Source: Hedera helix
Lineage: Eukaryota; Streptophyta; Magnoliopsida; Apiales; Araliaceae
Assembly (NCBI GenBank): GCA_947179155.2
Contig: OX359280.1
Location: 10,281,501-10,345,500, forward strand
DNA length: 64,000 nt
Direction of reading: 5' to 3'
A model generated the notes under the pieces. The model saw only the letters and a list, made by a program, of their open reading frames with translations, did no database searches and was not told the DNA's origin. Position 1 is the first letter of the stretch. Each line of letters begins with the position of its first letter. Positions 42,994 through 56,239 of this stretch are shown here, in pieces. The translations under genes were made by a program, and so were the position numbers.

Positions 42994-44182
42994 TAAGACT
43001 AACACAAGGTAACAACAGCCTCTTAACACAGAAGCATTTCTTTTTTCCACACCAATCATAACCCATTAGTCAACCTTTTAATGCAACTAGCAAATACATG
43101 ATAAATGAAGGGCTTTATAAACATCTCCCACACCACTTTAAAAACTCTCCACCAAAAAAAATGGAAAAGTAAACTGCAAAATCAAGAAAAATCCAATCCA
43201 ATTTAAATACCACATCAGCAAATCCAACAGATTGAAAGAAAATATCACATACACATGTTTGAAGTCTTTTGTGAGTATTAGGGGCCTCCAAAGCAAAGGA
43301 CAAAAGTTGTCCAGGCACTTGGAGAACCTCTTTGCATGCCTTCCATAACAAATTACGACCCTAGAGAAGTCTTGAGGTCAATGTAACGATGTCGGTAAGT
43401 TGGAGAGAGGAGCGAAGAGAGGGTGAGAGAGAAAGGCAGCAGGGAACAATGAGAGAGACCAAGAAAGAGAGAGAGTCACATAGTTTTTATATTAAATATC
43501 TAATTTGATTTAAAAATATTCTTGAACTAAACCTTTATCATTCGACAGAAACTATGTAATGGTAATAAATTCTTCGTTTCTTATCAGAAGATTTCATACC
43601 AGCAAATAGTGATAATTTATTCATTGCCTGACACAATATGCATACCATGTGTGGATGTTCTACTATAAACCTACCACGCACTGAAGAAAGCAATAATCTG
43701 CAAATTCATAGATCTTCTTAAATCTGAATTTTATTGTTATATATTGTACGCAATTACTGATTCACTTAGGCGTGTTTGCGTAAATGTATATCTAGCAAAA
43801 AGAAAATTTTATTTCCTTTTTTCCAATAGCAAATACTCGTCTCAATCAATCAATGAGGCTCCATATATACTCAAACTTAAAAGAATCGCTTTTTGTTAAT
43901 ATTGCAAAGCTTTACCAACACAGGTATCAAAACTTATTACTGTTACATAGTTCCCAATGCCTTCTACTGTCCTGCTAATTACGAGACTAAGACTGACACA
44001 GGTTAATGTTTAGCCTCTTAAAATCAAATTTTTTTCCCTCTCACGCCTATCATGACCCCATTGTTCAATATTCAAATGCAATGTGCAAATGTGTAGTAAA
44101 TATCTTCTCCCTTGCCACATTTAAACCCCTCCAAGAAAAATGGGAAAGGAAAATGCAAAGTTAAGAAAAATCTAATCTAGTT

Positions 44183-44407
44183 TCAATATGAATAAGCAAA
44201 TCCAAAGATTGGAAGAAAATACCACTTACCCAATTTTGTTCCTTGAGCATTTGGAGCCTCCAAAGCAAGGACACATGTTGTCCCAACACTTGAAGAGCCA
44301 ACCTGCGTGCCTTCCATCACAGAAAACAACCCTAGAAAAGTTGAGAGCTCGGATGTAATGATGCCAGGAAGTTGAGGGGAGAGAGGGGAAAAAAGAGGGA
44401 GAGGCAA
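44183..44407 (-). other. Exon-like open frame in an array unit
   Basis: The frame ends near a GGGTAAGT donor-like site and reads SVMEGTQVGSSSVGTTCVLALEAPNAQGTKLG. The matching stretch in the unit at 43115-43351 is frame-damaged, and that at about 37100-37290 has stops. It could be a relic exon of a duplicated gene. I do not recognise the protein. Confidence 0.3.
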
Positions 44408-45597
44408 AAGAGGCAGCAGCAGGGAGCGATGAGAGAGAGAGGATCGCAGAGTTCTTAAATAAAATGTATTATTTCATTTTAAAAGAATCTTTAATTAAAC
44501 CTTCACCATTCAATAAAAATTATGCAATGGCAATAAACTATTCATTTTATTAGTAAATCTCATACTAAATGGAAATAGCAATAAGTACATTATTCATTAT
44601 TGCCCTACAAAAATATAAAAAATAATAAGAGAAATAATGGGCCCACAAATTTGACATTAATATAAGAGCCAATTAAGAAAGGATCCATCAACATATTGAC
44701 TGCCACAATATGCATACATTATATGAAATTATGAGTGTTCCACTAAAAGCCTATCATACACTAAAGAAAACTATGATCCGTAAACCCATATATCTCCTTA
44801 AATTTGTATTAAGTATTACTAGGGGCCTGAGGCACATGAGTTACGAGTGTAATTTGTACTATATTATTAATTTTAGACATAAAATTTTGTAAATTTAAAA
44901 GAGAAATAGGGATATTATTAAATTTGGAAGATAAATATGAATAACTTTAAACTCACGGGCTAAGATTAAAATTTTTGGGGCTGAATCAGGAAAATTAGTT
45001 TGATGAAGCCACCTGCTTGCCAAAGCAGGTGCAGACGGATGGCTAGATGCTTTATATTTAGACAAGGTTTTAGAGAATTACCGGTTGACTCAGGCATGGT
45101 TGCATAAATGTGTATCTAGTAAAAAAAGAAAATGAATTTCCATTTTTTCCATTACCATATCCTCAAGTCAAAGTCAATTAATGAGGCCTCATATCTATTA
45201 TATACCCAGTTGCCAAAAAATATATGTTCTTTTTAATATTGGTATACTTATCAATAGAGGTACCACAACCTTTGATTTTAATAAAGAAATACACACCCAG
45301 CATTCATTTAAAAATAAATCTGTAAAATAGAGTAGTAATAAGTTTTGATTTTTTCAACACACCCCAGATAGAGATCATATTAATGACTCGGACTCGGATA
45401 CCATTTTCGTAAGGAAACTAAGTATGATGTGCTAAACTCCTCAACACCTACTACAGGAAATCTAATTGACTATGTACATAGGTTGCAGAATCAATATAAA
45501 GCCAAAATAAAAAATAAATCATATTAATTAGGCCTGACAATTTTGCCCGACTCCAATGGGGCCCGACCAACTCTGACTCTAATGGGACCCAATTAGT

Positions 45598-45678
<81 letters not shown>
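45598..45678. repeat. Compound TA/CA/TA microsatellite
   Basis: TA repeats, then CA repeats (about 45632-45660), then TA repeats again. Confidence 0.95.
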
Positions 45679-46204
45679 TGTTTCCAGCTTGTTCCCTGTT
45701 CTTTGTTTCATTTTAATAAATATTAAAGTTAGGCTCTTATCTTATGGGTTGGGCTACACTAATTTTGTAGAGTTAGACCTTTACATTGTTGTTTGTCAAT
45801 ATACGCAAGTCAAGACTACAGTAACTTAGTCACACGACGGGACGCAACAAAGCAAGGCATCTTACGATTACAATTATTTCCCCAAATCGTGTGTTCATCC
45901 CTTGCCATAAAATCCCTCTTTGTTTCTCCTTTCTTATCCAAATCTTTGTGCATCATCTTTTCATTTCCAAATATCTTCATCCTTGCTTCCCCAAATCTCT
46001 GTGCTTCATCCTTTCTTCCCCAAATCAAAGCAGTAGCTTGTTAGGAGTTTGCCCAAAAATAGAAAGAGAAAAGATTGAAGATATGAAGCAAAATAATTGA
46101 AGCAGATTAATGAAGAAATATGTGATATCTTCACCACTCTATTCATCCTCTCTAACAACGGCTGCCTTTGTCTCATATTTTTTTAAATCAAAACCATCAT
46201 CCAA

Positions 46205-46370
46205 TCAGTCATCTCATCTATCCAGAACAGGCGGTCCAGGGCAGGCAGGTCGGGAATGGGATGTATGTAGGCAGTGTGGAGGCGGGGCGGGGTGGAGGAT
46301 GGGGGTGCAGATTTTACAGTCAGGACGGGGATGGGGAATTGTCCCCCAGACCATAGTCACCCCGTTGCCA
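46205..46370. other. GC-rich patch, unassigned
   Basis: A G-rich stretch (GGCGGGGCGGGGTGG, GACGGGGATGGGG) in otherwise AT-rich DNA, within the sequence that separates two array units. It is open in several frames, but none looks like a known protein. Confidence 0.4.
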
Positions 46371-46840
46371 CGCATAATAGTGATAGAAAGCAAATACAAC
46401 TAAAGTACTAAACAGATGCAAAAGCAACTTATCTATCTTGGGGGAGAAAAGAAACTTCAAATCATCTGCCTTATGCCTTTTATATAACGTTTTCTCAACT
46501 TGAAACACACAAATTAGAGATCATTACAATTACCAAATGTCTTCACCCATACAATTACTAAGGCTTCATATATACGCAGAACTCGACGATTAGAATTTTT
46601 CTTAGATGTTGGTAACCATTGTCAACAGTGGTATCACAACCTATTACTGTTCCATAAATCCCAATACCTCCTATTATCCTCTTTATTACGAGAGTAAGAT
46701 AACCACAAGTTAAAGACCAGCCTCTTGCCAGAGAAGTATTTTCCTTTCTCATGCCGAGCATAACCCATAGTTCAACCTTCAAACGCAACTTTCAAATCTT
46801 TAATCCATGAAAGTTCAAAGAGCATGCAAAACTGATGTTT

Positions 46841-49418
46841 TCTTCACTTGATAATGAATTAAAGGTTAATTGCTAAATTCCATTTCACATGATTACTAAT
46901 GTCATGTTATAGTGAATGTAAACAAAATTATTGTTGGTTTGAGCCAGTTTATGTGCGTCCAACAAACTGACGTAGATGGATCAGTTTACAATATTAGCTC
47001 AATGTCAACATATTAGGAATTCAGAAATAAGATGTAAATGTTAGAAACCTAAAATGATTTCCTCCTAGAAAACAATTCAGGACGGACATTATCACATTAC
47101 CCATATTTTTTTCTTTTTGACAAGTCCATTAACCTATATTTTTCTTTATATTCAATAAATCAGATTCAAGCACTAAATAAAATGCATCATCTAAGCTTAA
47201 TAGTGGTCCCCAGATGCGCCCACGACACCCAGAATAGAATCAGAAATCCAATGCCAGAGATTAAACATTGTATCAAAGAGTAGAATCAATATAAAACAAC
47301 AAAATATATCATAATTACTGAAACCAAAATCAATTGAACAGATGATAACGCACAAAAGGTAACTCATTTATTGTTGTCATATCAGTTCTTCCGAAATTAA
47401 TATCACAAATTTTTACAAGGGTCCCAACTGAACACCACACTTTATCGAATGCTAGCACAATTTCAAATTAAGGCATTATAAAATGAAGCAAAACACCAAT
47501 CAAGAAGGTAAGAAAATTATAGTAATCAGATTATCTAAACATGCAAGTAATATTAGAGTAGAGAAATAAATGCAGCAAAATAATTTATAAATAAAATTCA
47601 TAAAATTGACTCCATCCCTTTTTCTCTCCCCTCGAACTGCAGTGGTCCAAAGCCTCTCTCTTCTCTTTTCGCATCAATTTCCCGGCAATGTTTTGGACAA
47701 ACCGGACAGTGACGCTAGGGCTTTCTTTTCAATTAAAAATTTTAGTGACCCGAACCCGGATTAGAAACGGATATCCAAAGTTTCAAAAATTAAGTGCTTC
47801 ACTTTTTAAAAAAAAAAGTAAATTCTTTGTTGTGCTAGTTTTCAAATCAAAGATTTCATGTCTGTTACTTTATAGATTAATTTTCTTCATAATTAAACTC
47901 CTTACACTACATGTATCTTACCATGCTAATGGCCTAGATAATTTATAATTAAGTAATGATTAATTAGTTAGGGTGTTTAGTCGAATAAGCTCACCAATTT
48001 GGTGCAAAATATGTGTGACATGATTAATGGTTTATTATATTAATTATTAAAGTATAAATAAATAAGTATACCAAAAAAATATTTGATGAATAAATGGGAG
48101 CGATGTCAAAAAAAATTGAATGATTGGTTGTGGCTTAAAAATGAAAGGATTTTTTTTTCCTACTGCTATTAAAGATGAGAATGTTTCTTATAGTTGTTGT
48201 CGACGCCAAGGATTCTTCCTGTTTATTTTTGTCATTTACCCTTTTTGACTTATTTTGTTAGAGGTGACGTTTGAGAAAAAAGTCGGCATAAATGTCTACG
48301 GGATTTTTGAAAGATTGATTTTGATGATGATGGGTCGATTGACCAGAGTCGCTAGTTGGTATAAATCAAAATGGATGTACAAACTTATCCGAATTTTGTA
48401 TTTTTATAAGTCCAGATAGCATATTTGTGACTCTAATTAATTGGTCTGTTTTGTATTTTTATAAGTCAAGATAGCATATTTGTGACTCTAATTAATTGGT
48501 CTGCTACCAAGATTCATAGAGTTTGAGGGTTTGCTTAAGTGAATGGAAGGTGTTAGGCACCCCCCGACTTCTGTGAAAACACGCATTTTGATATTTTTCC
48601 TCAAAAAAATATATATGTATGTCTGTGTGTCTATATGGATGATGAATGAATTGCTTAAAATGCCTTGTGATGCCTACGGTGCTAAACAATGAAGGGGTCG
48701 TTCTGCAAACATTTGAAAAGTGCTTTGTTTGAAAAGTAATCTTGCCATTTTAATAGTCATAAGTATTGGAGGTTTTTTATTCAATGAAATATTCGTTTCG
48801 AAATGTTGATTTCCACAACAAAAAAAAAATGTTATGCGAATGATGTTTCAAAAATCGTTGTTAAATTTGACTTGAAACATTTACTTTTATATTTCATGAA
48901 ATTTTGTATAATATTATATTTTGGAAAAAAAATCCCTCCTTACTTTCAAATATAAATTCACAATTACTTTCCATTTTAACTTAGTGAATCTAATCACCTA
49001 ATTTGATTCATTTTAACAAAATCTTTAAAAACATTTTTATATGAACTTATTTTGGTTGTCAACAAATAAAATCAAACAATCAAAAACAAGTTTAGGACTA
49101 TCCACGGGCATATAAGCCATCAAAATAGCTCCGAACACCAAATAAATATTTCATTATTACGGGACCTTAAATTCGTCTTTCGAGATTCTTGTTGACTTGG
49201 TCACACTCCATCCATCCATATGTTTTGATGATGATACGATATAATAATATGTATTGCTTTATTTATTAACCTTGCAGCAAGCTTAATTGCATCCTGAAGG
49301 AGAAAAACAGAATTATGCATCAATACAACAAGTTGGTTACTAAACTAGATTAAAATGTCATTCTACTAAACTGTCTAGGAAGGTGCATGAACACAATTTG
49401 TCTATTCAACATGCCACA
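46841..49418. other. Non-coding region with a 54-bp tandem duplication
   Basis: No gene was recognised. 48395-48448 and 48449-48502 are near-identical 54-bp copies (…GATAGCATATTTGTGACTC…), differing at one base by eye. Confidence 0.6.
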
Positions 49419-50731
49419 TGTGACACCCCAGGATTTTACAGGATTTCCAAATGAGAATTATGGTTAATTAAATAAGAATTATTAGATAAAACCTAGTTAT
49501 ATATGACAGAAAGTGTAAGATTAATTAAATATGATTTGATATGTGATCAATGTATTATTATGTGATTAAAGTTATTTTGTAGTTAAAGAATGTATTATAA
49601 ATGACCTGTGATGGTTGAATAGTGAGGTAATGGATTTTTATTGATTAAACGTCAATATAATGGAATTAAGATAAAGGATTGAGTGTAATGCCACATTAAG
49701 GCAATTTGAAAGGAATTATGGTAAGAGACGAGGTTATGTGTCAACAAGTTGATTATATTGATTATGTGTATATGCTTATGCAATTGATCATAGAAATAAG
49801 AATTTAGAAAAAATGACGAAAACAAAAGTAAATTGGGATTGAATTATAAATATTAAAGACAAGATTAGTGAATAGGCCTGAAGAGGCGATGGTATGAGAA
49901 AAGATAAGGTAAGTCTGTATGTGCAGAAAGGAAAGAACCGTGTAACTTAATCGGTTTAGTAAGATTAGAGAAATAATAAGAATTTAAATTATTTGAATGC
50001 TTTGAAATTATAAGAAAATTGATAGTTATTGATTGAAATAAGATAATTATGATATGATGTGTAAATATGGAATATAATACTCTAGAGAATTAGTAGAAGG
50101 AATGTAGAGTTTGTATATGTTGAGAATTAACATTGTGTGTGATGTAAATAAGCGAAAGGACGTAAAGATTGTAAATCGTCAATATGAGTTTAAAAGAATA
50201 AAGAACGATGGATTTTGGTAATCCAGTCGAGGTTCGCTTATCGAGAAAGCGGTTTATGGAAAAAGATGAGCAATGCGATTATTGAGATATCGGAAATTGG
50301 AATTGACTAAATTATGGAACCGAAAGTGGTTCATAGAAAAATTAAGATTTAAAATGTATGCAAATTGGCAAATTAAGTGAGTTATTATTAGTTAATGAAA
50401 TTCAATCGTCAAAGTGTGACAAGTGATATGAGACGAGCCAATTATGAGGTATTTAATGATGAAATAAGATTCAAGCATAATGAAGTAAGTTTGGACCAAA
50501 AAGGAATTGAATTGGATGGGAATTAAGTGAATTATGATTTAAAAGAAATTAAATCTCTAGATTTTATGGCTAAAGGCTATATTGCCCTTGACAATTTATG
50601 GAATGACCAAGGTGTCCTTTTTGTGAGGATTGTTCAAATTGCCATTGAAAGTTCATGCAAAATGACTTATATGACCCTAACCATGCAAGGGTTAAGTTAA
50701 TCATAGATGGTTAAGTGTTGGACTAAGACAT

Positions 50732-50842
<111 letters not shown>

Positions 50843-52179
50843 TAGTAAGCATAGCAAGCTAAAAATCATTTTTTCATTTCATCATTCGAAGGTTATCTGA
50901 AAAGTGAGCTAGCAAGAAAGAAAGCAAGAGGAAAAAAAAGAATATGGTCTAGGGTTTGCCAAAGTTGCATGGATTCAAGAAAAGAATTGTTCAAGAGATG
51001 GGGAACAAGTCATCAAGTGAAGAACTTAGCATTAACAAGACTTGTAGCAAGAAAAGGAAGAGTTTCATGAAGGTATTGATAATGTTCTAATGATAGAACT
51101 TAGTTTATATGAGTTTAAATGCTAGTTTATGAGTAGCCATGCTAGAATTCATGGATAGAAGCAAGAGTCATGTAAGTTATGTGCCATATGTGTTGTATAT
51201 TATGAAACCCTAAGTATAGGAATTGGATTTGCAAAAGTGATATACTATTTATGTATGAATTCAAGTTATACCTATGATTTAAGGCATAATAATGTGTTAT
51301 ATGTTGCTAGATTTAATGAAAACCTAGTTTGGAAGGTTTAACATATTTGAAGTATGAGAGATTTCATGCTAGATAGCTTTATAGATTCAAGAATACCTGA
51401 AAAACATAAATTGTTTGAAGAAATTTGAATATTAGGCTATAATTGGTGAAGAAACCAAATTGTAATCTGTAAAGTGCATTAGAATGTACAGTTAGAAGTT
51501 TTATGGACTTATAAAGTTGTTATATATGCATGTGGTAGCCTATGTGGTGTTTGAAGATTAAGGTGTTAAATGGAGTTAAGTTTTGGAAAATAAAAGTTTT
51601 GGAAAAGTTAGTGAAAATCCAACTTATAGGTGATTTTTGGAAATTTTGAGTAATTAAAGGTCAAATGAGGCCAAACACTTAAGTTTTATGAAAATATACA
51701 TGTTAGAGTCAATTTGGTAATCAACGAAATCAAATTTGATTAAAAAGGCGATTCAAACGATCGAAATCGATCGTTTCGAATCGAAATCGATCGTTTCGAA
51801 TCGAAATGGATTTTAACGGACAATTATCGCATCGTTTGAAGTTTTATCGTTTTGAAAGTTTAGACATGTCATATATGAAGTATGTGAACTATGTCAAGTG
51901 TGGGGATTAAGTTTTAAAGCTTATGGCCAAAAATCACAAAGTTGGTAAAACTTGGATGTCAAAGTCTGAAAAATTTTCTAAGTCTTAGAACAAGTCGAAC
52001 AGGCCTCCTACGGGCTAGTTTTTCTTTGATTTTAAGAAGCCAAACAAGGCAAAGGAAAATTTTATAAAATACTATGTAGTATGGTTTATATGTGTTCCAA
52101 ATTTGGTGTGAATTAGATGTGTGGTTAAGAAGTTAAAAATCAGCAAAGCAGAGACAAAAATCACAAAACCCTGCACCAG

Positions 52180-52285
52180 AGCACTGCGCGGGGGCGCAGT
52201 GTTACTGTTCATGGCAGAGAGGAATGCGCGGCCAGCGAAGTCTCCAAAGCCAAACATCTCGCTGGGGCGAGATGTTACTGTTCAC
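52180..52285. repeat. GC-rich hairpin pair inside the 4.1 kb LTR
   Basis: Two perfect hairpins: ACTGCGC-GGGG-GCGCAGT (52183-52200) and CATCTCGC-TGGG-GCGAGATG (52255-52274). Each is followed directly by (G)TTACTGTTCA. The octamer ACTGTTCA is shared with the island at 5313-5540. Confidence 0.85.
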
Positions 52286-53949
52286 AGCCTGAATTTTTTT
52301 GTAAAATGTTCTGAAAAGTTAGACTTTGATATAGAATGACAAGAATGAGTTAAGTAAACCCTAAATGAATAAGAATAGGCTATGTAAAGGATGTCAAGGT
52401 TTAATGAAATGATGAATAACATAATATAACATGCCTAAAGTTAAGTCAAAGCATGAGATAAATTATGAGGAATGTCGGGAATAAGGTAAGGATCTATTAT
52501 TAACCTACATAAGGTATAATACATCATAAGTGATATGATTAGAAACGAATAGTCGTGTGTTGATAGTTTAAGTTTGATACATGTTATAAAGTTCATGATC
52601 ATATAATGATGTATATAGATGATATGTTTACAGATAACGCTCGATGTAGCAAACCGAGGCATGGAATGCTATAAAGGCCAAGCAACGCAGTAAAGGTTAA
52701 TTGTAATTAAATGCTAATCAGGCAAGTACTTCAGACTAGAATGTGCTAATTATTCTACGTGAACTATGTGATAATAAATGTGCACTCCGTGCCACTACGT
52801 GTTCTAATCGCTAAATGAATTATGTGACATTATGTGCAGTATAATAAAGTAAGGGATGCATGACGCATTGATATAAACTGTAAGCATGAAATGTGTTATC
52901 TGACTTACTTGCTGAGCTTTATGCTCGCTCTTGCTATAAACTAACGTTTCAGGTACAGTACAAGAAGGCCAGAAGATTCTGGTGCAGTTAAAGGTAAAAA
53001 GATGTGAATTCATTGATAAGCATGAATGTAAAATTGGATAGATGCCAGAGATGTAATGGTCGGTTAATTGTTAAACCATGATTGTAAATAAGGATGAAAT
53101 GGTTGTTTATCCATCAAGGTGAATGTGTACGTATGTATTATTCAAAGTAGAAATTGTAGTGATTTAAGATGTATGTTGTATTGTAAGTTGAGTTTTGAAT
53201 GTAATAAACTCGTATGTATGGATTAATTATAAGCATACATGATGATATATGGTATAGATATGATGAATGACTGTGCGTGAACAGGAACATGTACAGAAAG
53301 GTCATAAGTGAACAGTGCCATATAGATGAATATTTCATGGTGAACATTTATTACATGTTATGCAAATCTTGAATATATATATATATATATATATATGGAC
53401 CGCATTTATGGTCAAATAAAGATTTTAAAGATTAAAGGTTAAGTTTTAATGCACGAGATCGCCGTGAAAGTGTTTTATGATCATAAAAATGGATTTAATG
53501 ATTATGTAATCCAGATATAAATGGATAGAATTAAGGAAGGTCGAGATCCCGGTGCATTACACCACATACCAAAGCTGGATTGGGATTGCAAAAGTATTAG
53601 AGCTGAAAGGATCTCAGGCGTGATCTTAGTTCAATGTAAGATCTTAGTTTGAGTAGTTAATTCAATCAAGGCCTTCTAGATTGCATTGCATACATGGTAA
53701 CATTAATTAAATTCCTCCTTGTCGTAGTACTAAAATAGAGGTTACACTGTTTTAACATGATCAGTGCCATATATAATTATAACAGTCAATATATTTCGGG
53801 ATTACCATAAATAACACATGATGGGTATGATTATAAAATCCTTCCTTATATATAACGAATCAATCAAATCTGATAAAGAAACAACCTGTCCGCATTTAAA
53901 AGGGTAGATTGATTGATGGGTTTGATGGAAATATCAAAACTGGAAAGGT

Positions 53950-55080
53950 GCAAACCTTCCATGTTAAACATTGGGTTAATTGGCATTTTAGGTTTGAAAA
54001 CATATATCAATCAGTGACTTAATTTATGGGATTACCCGTGCATACCTGTATATCACATATCTTTCTAAACGGTAATATTGGTCAGTCATGATTGATAGGC
54101 ATCACAGTTATTGATCTTACATATCAATTAAAGGGTTAAATCAGGGTTTTCTTCTATACAAAAATATGGTGTTCAGAAAAACCTCAAATTGTTAAAACCT
54201 GTTTATGTCGTGATTGATGCTGTCAATCACCATATATTATGCTGAGTCTTTCATCCCCTAACGATAACATATTGTTTTTGGAAATCATCTTTACCAATCT
54301 TGGGTATATAAATATATGGCTCCTCACTCAGAAAAAAAAGACACAGAAAATATACTCGAGCAATTCTGAAAAAGGTTATTCTGTTCATCATCTGTTAGCA
54401 AGCAAACAATCTGGTAGTATGAAGATATCAAAGCAAGTTACCGAAATACTTAATCAATATCATATCCTATCTCGATAATATTGTTTCATTATTGATCATT
54501 GTATATAGTGGGCCTTGTATTATTTTATCACTCTTGCTTTGATCATAGGACTGTTTGTATTATTTTATCTATTTCATTCTATCTAATAAGAGGGATTACA
54601 ATTAGTTCACAGGGAAGCTTAGGAGCTTGGTGAGTCAAAAGGAGCACAAGGGTGCAACAATAAGCAAATAGTGCTTGGGAGGATAAGTCCTAAAAAAGAA
54701 AGTGAACTTGAATTGTAAATAGGATAAATTGTGAAGTAAATTTATCAATAAAAGAAGTCTCTAATATCATTTGGTATTGGACGTGGAGTAGGCCACTAAA
54801 CTAGTGAGTAGGGGCCAAACCACGTAAAAATCTCGATATTTGTGTAATTGATTATCGTGTGGTTTGATTTAACTGGTTTTCTTGTGAACATATATAAACT
54901 GTGCACCAAACAGGTTACCAGATATAATCTGTATCAAAACAGTAACCGATTCAGCCTACTGGATTTCTAATTCAGCAAACTATAATAACATTCAGCATAC
55001 TGTTTTGGTTATCCAGCAGACTGTTTTATATATTCAGCATACTGTTTTACAAACAGTTTCATTAATACCAAAATTGGACA
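53950..55080 (+). mobile_element. Possible copia (SIRE-like) solo LTR
   Basis: A GGGTATATAAATATATGG TATA-type core (54300) is followed by a leader rich in CA/AG. Downstream, 'TATTGGACGTGGAGTAGG' and 'AAACCACGTAAAAATCTCG' (54775-54840) resemble the 3' part of SIRE-type copia LTRs. I could not find matching termini or a duplication. A short 'ATTCAGCATACTGTTTT' repeat follows at about 54950-55060. Confidence 0.35.
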
Positions 55081-56239
55081 TAGATTCTCCCACACTTATT
55101 CAATCCCCCTTCTAATTGTGCTTACATTATATTTCAATTCTCAACGCCGCTTTAAGGCCCAAAAATTACATCATACAATGGAATGGAACCATAAGCATTA
55201 TATTTACACATAACATCCATCGTCGAAATTTTATCAATATCCCATAAATAGATATTTAAGGACCTCGTCTTCCTTCCTAGGCTCACATAATTATAATCAA
55301 AATAAATCACCAAAATAAAGTCAAAATAATAATATTAAAATTACGATAAATCAATAAGAGGCCAAGATGTAGTTAAATCCATGCAGTTGTGCGGATAAGG
55401 AATTAATCGACTATGTATCCCAATTTCGCTAGTAGTGCGTTCCATTACGAGGAGTCCTTAGCTGCCAAACTTTGGGATTCGCTACATCACTAGATAGAGA
55501 TCTAGGACAGGGAGAGCGATTAACCTCATAAATAAAATAATTTGACTCCATATAAAACATTCAATAAAAGGATAACCAAATATATAAAATATAGATAAAA
55601 TACTCCAAGGAATATCATTGAGCATCAAAGAGAAAATATCATTCGTGCGAAATCATCATTCATCCTCCCTAGTCCTCTAACTTAGTAGATCTAGCAATAA
55701 TAAACCACATCTAGGTTAAAGATTGAAACTTTAGCATCCTAGAGGGATGAAAATAGCAGATCTATAACGGATCTATAATACAATATAGCAAAGATTGAAT
55801 CTTTAATATTTAAAAACATTAAAAATAATAGACCTAGGGTAGATCTGTAAATAGAACATATAAAGATCACATTTTTAATATTTTAGAATACAAAAATGCT
55901 AGATTTGAAATAGATCCATATATATAATGTCAAAAGATTGAATCTTTACTCATAAAATGACATAACATTCTCATAGAATATAAAATCTATGTTTGATCTA
56001 CTATGAAATACACAAAGATATCATTTTTCACCTTGGGGTGAGTGAAAATAGCCGCCTAAAGCAAGAATCTTCAACAAATATTGTTATTTATGCTAAAGAT
56101 TGATAAGAATATACCAGATCTATGATTTTTTGGTATTTTCTCTGTAATAATATACATTCTGGAAATATGTAAATTATAAATTACAAGTGAATATTAAATT
56201 TTTCTAATGAGTTATTAATAGAAATTAAACATTTTGAGG
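55081..56239. other. AT-rich non-coding sequence
   Basis: Repeated 'AGATTGAATCTTTA' and 'AGATCTATA' phrases occur between 55700 and 56000. No gene is visible. Confidence 0.5.

Larger units (their letters stand above)
36960..46840. repeat. Degenerate tandem array of about 0.9-1 kb units
   Basis: The same succession of phrases recurs. The 'AAGAAAAATCCAATCCAATTT…CTTGAAGAGCC' segment occurs near 37070-37210, 43185-43330 and 44160-44300. The 'AAACCTTCATTATT' segment occurs near 41445, 43530 and 44495. 'TTACATAGTTCCCAATGCCTTCTAC' variants occur near 41790, 43950 and 46650. After subtracting later insertions (37295-41352, 41834-42993 and about 45260-46540) the spacing is 0.9-1.0 kb. Each unit includes an exon-like stretch on the minus strand (43115-43351, 44183-44407) whose product I do not recognise. 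Confidence 0.7.
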
